Shown: positions 1 to 6,393, counted from the first letter of the stretch. The stretch: 7,032 nt of DNA from an uncultured Oscillibacter sp. (GCA_900770295.1 CAAGJQ010000018.1:1-7032); one strand, 5' to 3'. Notes: generated by a model not told the origin, from the sequence alone. A program made the numbers and translations.

Positions 1-1314
1 CCCCACTATGAGAAGGACCACTCCTCTCCCGCCATCGTCCGGGACCCCAACAAGTGCATCCTCTGCGGCGACTGCGTCCGGGTGTGCGAGGAGATGCAGG
101 GCATGGGCATTTTGAACTTTGCCCACCGGGGCAGCGACCTGGTGGTCTCTCCCGCCTTTGACCGCAAGCTCAGCGAGACCAACTGCATCAGCTGCGGCCA
201 GTGCGCCGCCGCCTGCCCTACCGGCGCCATCACCGTCCGGGACGAGATCGGCAAGGCCTGGCGGGTGTTGTACGACGCCGACAAGCGGGTGGTGTTCCAG
301 ATCGCCCCCGCCGTCCGCGTGGCCGTGGGCGAGGCCTTTGGCCTGGAGCCCGGCGTCAACGCCATCGACAAGCTGGTCTCCGCCCTGAAAATGATGGGCG
401 CCGACGAGGTGTATGACACCAACTTCGGCGCGGACCTGACGGTCATGGAGGAGTCCGCCGAGTTCCTGGAGCGGCTGAAAAAGGGCGGTCCCTTCCCCAT
501 GTTCACCAGCTGCTGCCCGGCGTGGATCAAGTATCTGGAAAAGGAAAATCCGAAATACCTGAAAAACGTGTCCACCTGCAAGTCCCCCATGCAGATGTTC
601 GCCGCCGTCCTGAAGGACCAGTACAAGAAGAAGGATGCCGAGGACGGCCGCACCACCTACCACATCGCTGTTATGCCCTGCACGGCCAAGAAGATGGAGG
701 CCGCCCGTCCGGAGTTCCAGCACGACGGCGTCCGGGATGTGGACCTGGTGCTGACGACCCAGGAGATCATCATGATGATCAAGGAGTCCGGCATCCGCTT
801 CACGGAGCTGGAAGGGGAGTCCCCCGACCTGCCCTTCGGCATGGGCACCGGCGCGGCCACCATCTTCGGCACCACCGGCGGCGTGGCGGAGGCTGTTGCC
901 CGGCGAGTGGTGGAGGACAAGAGCAGGAACACCCTCCAGGCCATCCAGTTCTCCGGCCTCCGGGGCAGCGACGTCATCCGGGAGGTCTCCCTGCCCGTGG
1001 GCGACCGCATCCTGCGCATCGCCGTGGTCCACGGTCTGGTGAACGCCAAGAAGCTGCTGAAGGACATCGAGGAGGGCACGGCGTATTACGACCTGGTGGA
1101 GGTCATGACCTGCAAGACCGGCTGTGTGGGCGGCGCGGGCCAGCCCTACGGGCTGATCCCCGTCAAGCAGCAGCGCGCCGCCGGATTGTACGAGGCTGAC
1201 CGGGCGGCCCTGATCAAGCGCTCTGAGCGGAATCCCATCGTGTCGGAGATGCTGGACAATCAGCTCAAGGGCCGCACCCATGAGCTGCTTCACGTCCACT
1301 ATCAGAAGAAATAA
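1..1314 (+). CDS. [FeFe]-hydrogenase catalytic subunit, 5'-truncated by window edge
   Basis: The protein catalyses reversible H2 formation and oxidation at an H-cluster. The open frame runs from base 1 with no start in view, so 437 C-terminal residues are visible. Domains in order are a double [4Fe-4S] ferredoxin module (Cys 19/22/25/29 and 62/65/68/72, the second followed by Pro), then the three H-cluster motifs: TSCCPAW (169-175), MPCTAKKME (225-233) and TCKTGC (370-375) with GGAGQP. The C-terminal small-subunit-like domain ends in HELLHVHY. Putative H-cluster ligands Cys172, Cys227, Cys371 and Cys375 have the same spacing I recall for Clostridium pasteurianum CpI (300/355/499/503). By that alignment about 128 residues are missing, probably a [2Fe-2S] domain and a His-ligated cluster. 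The proton-path residues also align: Cys171, Glu151, Glu154 and Ser191. HndD-like (NADP-linked or electron-bifurcating) versus ferredoxin-linked type cannot be decided without the upstream genes. The gene ends at TAA and is followed by a strong terminator. Confidence 0.95.
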   Translation, partial: PHYEKDHSSPAIVRDPNKCILCGDCVRVCEEMQGMGILNFAHRGSDLVVSPAFDRKLSETNCISCGQCAAACPTGAITVRDEIGKAWRVLYDADKRVVFQIAPAVRVAVGEAFGLEPGVNAIDKLVSALKMMGADEVYDTNFGADLTVMEESAEFLERLKKGGPFPMFTSCCPAWIKYLEKENPKYLKNVSTCKSPMQMFAAVLKDQYKKKDAEDGRTTYHIAVMPCTAKKMEAARPEFQHDGVRDVDLVLTTQEIIMMIKESGIRFTELEGESPDLPFGMGTGAATIFGTTGGVAEAVARRVVEDKSRNTLQAIQFSGLRGSDVIREVSLPVGDRILRIAVVHGLVNAKKLLKDIEEGTAYYDLVEVMTCKTGCVGGAGQPYGLIPVKQQRAAGLYEADRAALIKRSERNPIVSEMLDNQLKGRTHELLHVHYQKK

Positions 1315-1333
1315 CACCTGTCCCAGATCACAG

Positions 1334-1376
1334 CAGACGGCAGAAAGCGGGAGACCGCTTTCTGCCGTCTGTTTTT
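1334..1376 (+). terminator. Rho-independent terminator of the hydrogenase gene
   Basis: A perfect 17-bp stem (1334-1350 with 1355-1371) with a GAGA loop is followed directly by five T (1372-1376), starting 19 bases after the hydrogenase stop. The T tract is on the plus strand only. A run of A precedes the stem on that strand's complement, so folC transcription arriving from the other side meets the hairpin without a good U tract. The element separates two convergent genes and ends 8 bases before the folC stop codon. Confidence 0.93.
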
Positions 1377-1384
1377 CATCTGAT

Positions 1385-2668
1385 TCATTCCGTGGCTTGG
1401 GAGGCTTCGGTGACAGCCCGGCGGACGTCGCCGGAGAAGTAGAGGGACCCCAGGGCGCAGACGGCGCCGTCGGGACCGGCCGCCTCCATGGCGGCCCGGA
1501 CGCCGTCGTCCACACAGCCGCAGACCTGGGCGGGGACCCCGCGGTCTGTCAGCAGATGGCACAGCGCCCCGGCGGTCAGGGCCCGGGGGCTGTCGGGCCG
1601 GACGGTAAAGACCCGGGCCGCCAGCGGCGCCAGCAGGTCCAGCATGTGCTCCACATCCTTGTCCGCCAGAATGCCCAGCAGGAACACCAGCTTCTGCCGG
1701 GGGAACAGGGCCTTCAGGCTCTCGGCGGCGGCCGCGATGCCGTGGGCGTTGTGGGCGCCGTCCAGCAGGAATACCGGGGACTGCCGCAGCACCTCGAACC
1801 GCCCCGGCCAGCGGACGGCGGCGAGGCCCCGCCGGATGGAGTCCCCGGAGATGGCCCAGCCCTTTTCCCGCAGGACCTCCAGCGCCGTGATGGCGGTGGC
1901 GGCGTTGCTGAGCTGATAGGCGCCGGCCAGGGGCAGCTCCAGAGCCTGATAGGGGGCGAAGTCAAAGGTGGAGCCATGCAGGGTCAGGGACCGCCGGGTC
2001 AGGCGGGAGAAGTCCACCTCCGTCAGGCGGGCGCCCTGTGCCGCGCAGGTCCGGCGAAACACCGCGTCCGCCTCCGGACAGCTGCCGTAGCTGACCACGT
2101 CGCCGCCGGGCTTGATGATGCCGGCCTTGGCGGAGGCGATGTCCGTCAACGTGGGGCCCAGAAGGGCCGTGTGGTCCATGCCCATGGCGGTGAGGACGGC
2201 GGCCTCCGGTACGTCGATGACGTTGGAGGCGTCCAGCGCGCCGCCCAGGCCCACCTCCAGCACCACGATGTCGCAGGCCCGCTCCCTGAAATACAGCAGG
2301 GCGATGGCGGTGATGAGCTCAAATTCAGAGGGGTGCTCCGCCATGGCCTCCGCCGCGGGGCGGACCCGCTCCGTCAGGGCGGCCAGGGCCTGGTCGGAGA
2401 TCATCTCTCCGTCCACCTGGATGCGCTCGTGGAAGGTCACCAGATAGGGGGAGGTGTTCAGACCCACCCGGTATCCGGCGGCCCGGAGAACGGACGCCAG
2501 ACAGGCGCAGGTGCTGCCCTTGCCGTTGGTGCCCGCCACGTGGACGAATTTCAGTCCCCGCTGGGGGTCTCCCAGGGCGCGGAGCAGCGCCCGGATGCGG
2601 CGCAGGCCCGGCTCATGCTTCTCCCAGTTGTAGGAGTGGATATACGCGATAGCTTCCTGACCGGTCAC
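1385..2668 (-). CDS. folC: Folylpolyglutamate synthase / dihydrofolate synthase
   Basis: This cytosolic ATP-dependent Mur-ligase-family enzyme adds glutamate to folates (and often to dihydropteroate), trapping them in the cell. The protein is 427 residues, the usual length. Visible motifs are the P-loop GTNGKGS (46-52), TSPYL with ERI (72-83), SEFELITAIALLYF (114-127), EVGLGGALDASN (138-149), MDHT (164-167), KAGIIK with the likely carbamylated Lys181, WPGRFEVL (287-294), LDGAHN (302-307) and GILADKD (332-338). Two usually conserved positions differ: Ala in place of the Arg often seen in GGRLDATN, and Ala before KAGI where Glu is common. The GTG start at 2668 is the first start after the folT TAA, which is in the same frame 12 bases upstream. 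An AAGGGGG ribosome site overlaps that stop, which suggests translational coupling to folT. Whether both activities are present cannot be told from sequence alone. Confidence 0.95.
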   Translation of the reverse strand: MTGQEAIAYIHSYNWEKHEPGLRRIRALLRALGDPQRGLKFVHVAGTNGKGSTCACLASVLRAAGYRVGLNTSPYLVTFHERIQVDGEMISDQALAALTERVRPAAEAMAEHPSEFELITAIALLYFRERACDIVVLEVGLGGALDASNVIDVPEAAVLTAMGMDHTALLGPTLTDIASAKAGIIKPGGDVVSYGSCPEADAVFRRTCAAQGARLTEVDFSRLTRRSLTLHGSTFDFAPYQALELPLAGAYQLSNAATAITALEVLREKGWAISGDSIRRGLAAVRWPGRFEVLRQSPVFLLDGAHNAHGIAAAAESLKALFPRQKLVFLLGILADKDVEHMLDLLAPLAARVFTVRPDSPRALTAGALCHLLTDRGVPAQVCGCVDDGVRAAMEAAGPDGAVCALGSLYFSGDVRRAVTEASQATE

Positions 2669-2680
2669 GGAGATGCCCCC

Positions 2681-3226
2681 TTACGCCTGGGCCAGCTTCT
2701 GCCGCCGCAGCAGCCGGACCAGCGGGATGGCCACGGTGGACACCACCACGGCGGTCAGGATGCCGGAGCAGATGCGGATCAGGGCGGAGCCGAACACATA
2801 GGCGAAGCTGTAATACCCCATGATGACACTGTCCAGATACATCACCAGCGTGTTCACCACGGTGGTGCATAGGGCCGCCGCCGCGCAGACCGCATAGCAC
2901 AGGCCGTACCGGTCCTCCAGCTGCCGCTCCTTCCCCAGCAGCCGGGCGGCGCCGCCCACCACCAGGCCGCGCACCGCAGGCGGGATCAGCCAGAGCACCG
3001 TGGTAACGGTGATGCCGTAGGAGAGCACCTGGTTGAAAAATTCCCCGATGAGGGCGATGAGCATGCCCTCCACTGGCCCGAACAGGAGGCTCCCCACAAT
3101 GACGGGCAGCGAGGCGAAGGTCACGTGGAAGCTCCAGGCCCGGAAACCCACCAGGTTCAGGGCGAGATACAGGGCGGCAAACATGCCGATCAGACAAATT
3201 CTGCGGATGGGGTTGTTTTTGGACAT
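2681..3226 (-). CDS. folT: ECF transporter S component, folate-specific (FolT-like)
   Basis: This is a membrane substrate-binding subunit of an energy-coupling-factor vitamin transporter. It would capture folate and work with EcfA/EcfA'/EcfT, which are not in this window. The 181-residue protein is almost entirely hydrophobic, with about five or six membrane segments (roughly 9-28, 38-60, 70-95, 108-130 and 143-172) and a basic tail (RLLRRQK). The N-terminal pattern MSKNNPIRRICLIG followed by FAALYLALN is typical of ECF S components. Folate specificity comes mainly from context: it lies behind a THF riboswitch and directly before folC. The ATG at 3226 is chosen because AAGGAAGG lies 7 bases upstream. 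The open frame continues 52 codons further, but those codons lie inside the riboswitch expression platform and are not expected to be translated. Confidence 0.9.
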   Translation of the reverse strand: MSKNNPIRRICLIGMFAALYLALNLVGFRAWSFHVTFASLPVIVGSLLFGPVEGMLIALIGEFFNQVLSYGITVTTVLWLIPPAVRGLVVGGAARLLGKERQLEDRYGLCYAVCAAAALCTTVVNTLVMYLDSVIMGYYSFAYVFGSALIRICSGILTAVVVSTVAIPLVRLLRRQKLAQA

Positions 3227-3233
3227 AAAAATA

Positions 3234-3245
3234 CCTTCCTTCTGT
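3234..3245 (-). promoter_or_regulatory. folT ribosome binding site, contained in a sequestering stem
   Basis: Read on the minus strand this is ACAGAAGGAAGG, with the AAGGAAGG core ending 7 bases before the folT ATG. The same bases form the 3' arm of a hairpin with 3276-3286, so access by ribosomes is predicted to depend on RNA folding. Confidence 0.85.
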
Positions 3246-3286
3246 AAACTCGGCAGTCCGATACCGGAACGCCGCACAGAGGAAGG
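3234..3286 (-). promoter_or_regulatory. SD-sequestering hairpin: expression platform of the folT-folC riboswitch
   Basis: On the minus strand CCUUCCU (3286-3280) pairs with the SD bases AGGAAGG (3240-3234), and CUGU (3279-3276) pairs with ACAG (3245-3242). One bulged A lies at 3241. The apical part can pair further: CGGC with GCCG, then UCCG with CGGA around a GUAU loop. The stem is followed by UAUUUUU just before the ATG, so transcription attenuation is also possible. The position of the SD inside the stem favours translational control. This is read by eye, without an energy calculation. Confidence 0.75.
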
Positions 3287-3306
3287 AACATCCGTCTCCC
3301 ATATGC

Positions 3307-3410
3307 GGCAGCGGGATGCGGAACACACACTGCAAGGCTTTGGCCCTTTCGTCCGGAAAACAACTCCCCGTTTTCCCGGCACTATTTCACACGTGTGTTC
3401 CTACTCTGCC
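3307..3410 (-). ncRNA. Tetrahydrofolate (THF) riboswitch aptamer
   Basis: On the minus strand the 104-nt leader begins GGCAGAGUAGGAAC and ends CCGCAUCCCGCUGCC, which match the conserved GAGUAG and GCAUCC-CGCU elements of the THF class. P1 is GGCAG (3410-3406) with CUGCC (3311-3307). P2 is GGAACACAC (3401-3393) with GUGUGUUCC (3328-3320). P3 is CCGGGAAAAC with GUUUUCCGG (one bulge), with a G-rich loop GGGGAGUU. It is followed by ACGAAAGG and a small hairpin around CAAA. The class is known to lie upstream of folT and folC and to bind reduced folates. Here it starts a few bases after the predicted transcription start and precedes folT by about 80 bases. High folate should lower uptake and retention. 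Confidence 0.92.
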
Positions 3411-3422
3411 TGATTGGACATT

Positions 3423-3450
3423 ATTATATGCCTTTTTCCCGAAATGGCAA
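3423..3450 (-). promoter_or_regulatory. Sigma-A-type promoter of the folT-folC operon
   Basis: On the minus strand TTGCCA (3450-3445) and a perfect TATAAT (3428-3423) are separated by 16 bases. Initiation about 7 bases downstream would start the RNA near 3415, just ahead of the riboswitch P1 strand at 3410. The element lies between the stop of the upstream minus-strand gene (3459) and the aptamer. Confidence 0.8.
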
Positions 3451-3458
3451 GACAAACT

Positions 3459-4178
3459 TTACGGCTCCGGGCGGCTTTTTTCCTCCGGCTTTTTGTCCCG
3501 CACCGCCGGGAGCGGGCCCTGCTCCCCGAAGGGGACCGTGAAGGCCGGGATGCCCTCGGCGGCGGGGGCGATGGCGTACATGGGGTAGAAGAAGGTCAGG
3601 CCCCCGCCGGTCAGATAGAAGTTCTGGGGGTTGAACCGGCGGCGCAGGGCCTTCCGCCACCCCTCGTGGTAGCGGGAGATGCCGGCCTTTTCCTGACGCT
3701 CGATCTCCGCTGCCGCCAGGGACAAAAGCTGCCGATTCCAGGGGCTGCGGGGCTGGAAAAAGGCAGACAGGGCCACGGGATACCCCTCGGTCAGGTCCCA
3801 GGTGTCCCCCCGGCGGGTGAGCAGAGTCTGCCCCGGCAGCGTGACCTCCCGGGACTGGGTGTACAGGCTCCACAGGCCCCCTTCGTTGTAGGTGACGCGG
3901 TAGCCCAGCTCCGCCCGGAAGCAGGGCAGGGGGGCGCTGGCCGCCAGAGCGGCGCGGTATTCCGTCTCCGCCTGGGGCAGCAGCCACTTTTCACAGTACC
4001 GGAGATAGGACCGGCACTGGAGCTGATAGTACTTCAGGATGCGGCGGGAGACCCTGTCCGCCGCCGGCACCGGCTGGGGGACGGACACCGACGCGGACAG
4101 CACCGGAATGCCCTCCACGGTCCACTCCCGCTCTGTTGTGAAAGGTTCCGTACGCAGCGCTGTCAGGACGTTTTTCAT
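3459..4178 (-). CDS. Soluble DUF3298-like protein of unknown function
   Basis: I do not know a function for this 239-residue protein. Its C-terminal part (about 125-217), with the run NPQNFYLTGGGLTFFYPMY and then IAPAAEGIPAFTVPF, resembles the DUF3298 domain. That domain is seen in RsiV-type anti-sigma factors and in many Clostridia proteins. The N-terminal part begins with an ordinary charged sequence (MKNVLTALRTEPFTTEREW), with no signal peptide or membrane segment. By sequence it is therefore cytoplasmic, unlike many relatives that sit outside the membrane. The middle is rich in aromatic and Arg residues, and the tail is short and polar (DKKPEEKSRPEP). The ATG at 4178 has GAGGAG 10 bases upstream. 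The stop lies 9 bases from the -35 of the folate promoter. No terminator is visible between them, so read-through into folT-folC is possible. A sensing or scaffolding role is only a guess. Confidence 0.8.
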   Translation of the reverse strand: MKNVLTALRTEPFTTEREWTVEGIPVLSASVSVPQPVPAADRVSRRILKYYQLQCRSYLRYCEKWLLPQAETEYRAALAASAPLPCFRAELGYRVTYNEGGLWSLYTQSREVTLPGQTLLTRRGDTWDLTEGYPVALSAFFQPRSPWNRQLLSLAAAEIERQEKAGISRYHEGWRKALRRRFNPQNFYLTGGGLTFFYPMYAIAPAAEGIPAFTVPFGEQGPLPAVRDKKPEEKSRPEP

Positions 4179-4383
4179 GGGTTCGCCGCTCCTCTCCCGG
4201 CTGGATTTCGTGTCGATTCAGCATATGCCGGAGGGGCGGGAGGGGTGCGTTGGGACAGATGCTTTAAAGTGTGAAAAATTTTGCCGGAGAAGCCCTTTAC
4301 TTTCACGCAGTACAATGCTAAAATACAAAATAGCGGTCATAAGCCGCCAATTTTTTGGAATGATCCCAGAAAGGGCGTTGAAG
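4179..4383. other. Divergent intergenic spacer between DUF3298 gene and yerC
   Basis: This 205-bp spacer separates two divergently oriented genes. It holds a G-rich run near 4230-4246, the yerC promoter (4296-4324) and a short leader. On the minus strand I see the ribosome site (4189-4194) but no convincing promoter pair. A TATGCT lies near 4222-4227 on that strand but has no matching -35. Confidence 0.6.
4296..4324 (+). promoter_or_regulatory. Probable promoter of yerC
   Basis: TTTACT (4296-4301) and TAAAAT (4319-4324) are separated by exactly 17 bases. Initiation would fall near 4331. The RNA would then begin with a small hairpin (GCGGU 4333-4337 with GCCGC 4343-4347) followed by six U, upstream of the yerC ribosome site at 4370-4375. 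Confidence 0.65.
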
Positions 4384-4680
4384 ATGGTCAAGATCGGCAA
4401 AAAGGAAAAGAGCGATCAGCTGTACAAGGCGATCCTCCAGCTGAAGGACGAGCAGGAGTGCTATGACTTTTTTCAGGACCTTTGCACGGTTTCGGAGCTG
4501 CGGGCCATGGAGCAGCGCTTTGAAGTGGCGTCTTTGCTGGATGACGGCATGATTTACAATGACATTCTGGAGCGCACCGGCGCCTCCAGCGCCACCATCA
4601 GCCGGGTGAACCGGTCTTTGAGCTACGGCACCGGCGCCTATGCCAAGATTTTTGAGCGCATCAAGGCACCGAAGAAATGA
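4384..4680 (+). CDS. yerC: YerC/YecD-family TrpR-like DNA-binding protein
   Basis: This 98-residue protein is a small helix-turn-helix regulator of the TrpR superfamily. It carries the family pattern: a LKDEQECYDFFQDLCTVSEL segment (20-39), EQRFEVASLL (43-52), then a DNA-binding helix pair covering IYNDILERTGASSATISRV (57-75) and the ending LSYGTGAYAKIFERIK. The TGASSATISR stretch is the recognition-helix signature. Length and N-terminus match Bacillus YerC (about 100 residues). The ATG at 4384 has AAAGGG 8 bases upstream. An in-frame ATG at 4360 lacks a ribosome site and would add eight residues outside the family pattern. The stop overlaps the start of the methyltransferase gene by ATGA, which implies coupled translation. 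Its regulatory target is not shown by the sequence, and Trp binding should not be assumed. Confidence 0.93.
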   Translation: MVKIGKKEKSDQLYKAILQLKDEQECYDFFQDLCTVSELRAMEQRFEVASLLDDGMIYNDILERTGASSATISRVNRSLSYGTGAYAKIFERIKAPKK

Positions 4681-5432
4681 GCAGCTATGACGCGCTGGCC
4701 TCCAGCTATGACGGCCTGATGGCGGATGGCAGCTATCAAAAGCGGGCAGACTGGCTGGAGCGGCTGTTCCGCAAGAGCGCCATCCCCGTCCACACGGTCC
4801 TGGACCTGGCCTGCGGCACCGGTACCATCTCCTGCCTGCTGGCGCAGCGGGGCTACGAGGTCACGGCCACCGACGGCTCCGAGGAGATGCTGACCCAGGC
4901 CATGGGAAAAGCGGCCGCCCTGGACGGGCAGCCGCCTTTGTTCCTGCACCAGTCCATGCCCCGCCTGAAGCTCATCGAGCCGGTGGACGCGGCGGTGTCC
5001 ACCCTGGATTCCCTGAATTACCTGACCCGGGAAAAGGACATCCGGGAGACCTTCCGGCGGGTGTACCGCTGGCTGAAGCCCGGCGGGCAGTTCATCTTTG
5101 ATGTGAATTCCCCCTACAAGCTCCGGCGGATGGACGGGCAGATGTATATGGACGAGACGGAGGACAGCTTCTGCGTGTGGCGGACCTTCTTCTCGGAAAA
5201 GACCCAGGTCTGCACGTATCAGGTGGACCTGTTCCACCTCCGGGCCGATGGCGCCTGGGAGCGGGATTTCGAGGAGCACCGGGAGCGGGCCTGGTCCCAG
5301 GAGCAGCTGCGCCGTTTTTTGACCGAGGCGGGCTTTGAAACGATCACCGTCACCGGCGACCTGCGGGCGAGGGCGCCCCTGGCGGACGAGGACCGCTGGA
5401 TCTTCACGGCGGTCCGGCCGGCGGAGAAGTGA
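4677..5432 (+). CDS. Class I SAM-dependent methyltransferase (YqeM-like)
   Basis: This is a 251-residue cytoplasmic methyltransferase of the Rossmann-fold class I type; its substrate is unknown. The SAM-binding motif I is VLDLACGTGT (41-50), with the acidic motif II residue Asp66 in EVTATDGSEEM. It continues with VDAAVSTLDSLNYL (103-116), LKPGG (133-137) and FIFDVNSPYKL. The C-terminal half, with CVWRTFF and HLRADGAWERDFEEHRERAW, resembles the lid region of the YqeM-like group. The start MSSYDALASSYDGLM, with its repeated SYD, is typical of the family. The ATG overlaps the yerC stop, with only a weak AAGG upstream, so translation is probably coupled to yerC. It might act on RNA, protein or a small metabolite; nothing here distinguishes these. 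Confidence 0.9.
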   Translation: MSSYDALASSYDGLMADGSYQKRADWLERLFRKSAIPVHTVLDLACGTGTISCLLAQRGYEVTATDGSEEMLTQAMGKAAALDGQPPLFLHQSMPRLKLIEPVDAAVSTLDSLNYLTREKDIRETFRRVYRWLKPGGQFIFDVNSPYKLRRMDGQMYMDETEDSFCVWRTFFSEKTQVCTYQVDLFHLRADGAWERDFEEHRERAWSQEQLRRFLTEAGFETITVTGDLRARAPLADEDRWIFTAVRPAEK

Positions 5433-5486
5433 CGCGGCCGTAGCCTCCCGGGCTTTTATGACAAGAGACAAAAGGAGTATTTCAAG

Positions 5487-6377
5487 ATGAGCGATCAACT
5501 GGTTCGCGCCATCTCCAAGGATGGCTTTGTCAAGGCGGTGGCGGTGTCCACCCGGGAGCTGACGGAGCGGGCCCGGCAGATCCACAGGACCCTGCCCGTG
5601 GCCACGGCGACTCTGGGCCGGACGCTGGCGGCGTGCTCCATGCTGGGCAACGCCCTGAAGGGGGACGGCGCGTCCGTGACCCTCCAGATCAAGGGCGGCG
5701 GCCCCCTGGGCACGGTGCTGGCGGTCTCCGACAACGAGGGAAACGTCCGGGGCACCGTGGACAACCCGGCGGTGGACCTGCCCCTGCGGCCGGACGGCAA
5801 GCTGGACGTGGGCGCCGCCGTGGGCTGTGACGGCACCCTGACCGTCATCCGGGACCTGAACATGAAGGAGCCCTACGTGGGCAGCGTGGGCCTGCTGGGC
5901 GGCGAGATCGCGGAGGACCTGGCGGCCTATTTTGTGGAGTCCGAGCAGATCCCCACGGCCTGCGGCCTGGGTGTCCTGGTGGACCGGGACCAGAGCGTGC
6001 TGACGGCGGGCGGCTATCTCATCCAGCTGCTGCCCGGTGCCGGTGAGGACATCATCGCCAAGGTGGAGGGCGGCATCATGGCCGCCGGCTCCGTGACCAG
6101 GCTGCTGGCGGAGGACGGCGATCCGGAGTCCCTGCTGCGCAGGGTCATGTCGGACTTTGAGCTGGAGGTGCTGGAAAAGAGCCCCATCGAGTACCGCTGC
6201 TATTGCAGCCGGGACCGGATGGAGCGGGCGCTGATCAGCCTGGGGCCGGTGGAACTGCAAAGGATTCTGGACGAGCAGGGCAGCGCGGAGCTTGCCTGCC
6301 AGTTCTGCGACAATGTCCAGACCTTTACACGCACTGACCTGGAAGGACTTCTGGAGAACATGAAGAAAAAATCATAA
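5487..6377 (+). CDS. hslO: Hsp33 redox-regulated molecular chaperone
   Basis: Hsp33 is a cytosolic holdase switched on when oxidants release zinc from four cysteines. All four are present: Cys238 and Cys240 in CYCS, and Cys271 and Cys274 in CQFC, followed by QTFTRTDLEGLL. The protein is 296 residues, normal for the family. The N-terminal domain shows the expected SDQLVRAISKDGFVKAVAV start, then RQIHRTLPVATATLGRTLAA (30-49) and LQIKGGGPLGTVLAVSDNEG (66-85). The ATG has AAAGGAG 9 bases upstream. It lies 54 bases after the methyltransferase gene with no visible terminator between, so it is probably read from the yerC promoter. A separate weak promoter cannot be excluded. In an anaerobe it would protect proteins during oxygen exposure. 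Confidence 0.97.
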   Translation: MSDQLVRAISKDGFVKAVAVSTRELTERARQIHRTLPVATATLGRTLAACSMLGNALKGDGASVTLQIKGGGPLGTVLAVSDNEGNVRGTVDNPAVDLPLRPDGKLDVGAAVGCDGTLTVIRDLNMKEPYVGSVGLLGGEIAEDLAAYFVESEQIPTACGLGVLVDRDQSVLTAGGYLIQLLPGAGEDIIAKVEGGIMAAGSVTRLLAEDGDPESLLRRVMSDFELEVLEKSPIEYRCYCSRDRMERALISLGPVELQRILDEQGSAELACQFCDNVQTFTRTDLEGLLENMKKKS

Positions 6378-6393
6378 AATTTGAAAAAATGGG

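Noticed and set aside
82..1314. GTG at 82 as the hydrogenase start
   Set aside because: It falls inside the first ferredoxin motif, between its third and fourth cysteines, and the frame stays open to base 1, so the gene simply enters from outside.
1360..1371. Shared GCCGTCTG between the hydrogenase terminator and the tRNA leader at 6430-6437
   Set aside because: An 8-base match in GC-rich DNA is expected by chance and has no further extension.
1280..2872. Long open frame (530 codons) on the plus strand across folC
   Set aside because: It is antisense to a clearly conserved folC, is dominated by Gly, Gln, Ala and Arg as expected of GC-rich shadow frames, and shows no domain or ribosome site.
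3227..3382. N-terminal extension of folT by 52 codons
   Set aside because: These codons lie in the riboswitch and SD hairpin, the residues do not resemble an ECF S component, and a strong ribosome site marks the ATG at 3226.
4039..4383. Upstream extension of the yerC frame
   Set aside because: It overlaps the divergent gene and the yerC promoter; the family length and the ribosome site support the ATG at 4384.
4638..6260. Long open frame (540 codons) on the minus strand across the methyltransferase and hslO genes
   Set aside because: It is antisense to two well-supported genes, its composition is His/Gln/Arg/Gly-rich as in shadow frames, and it has no recognisable motif.
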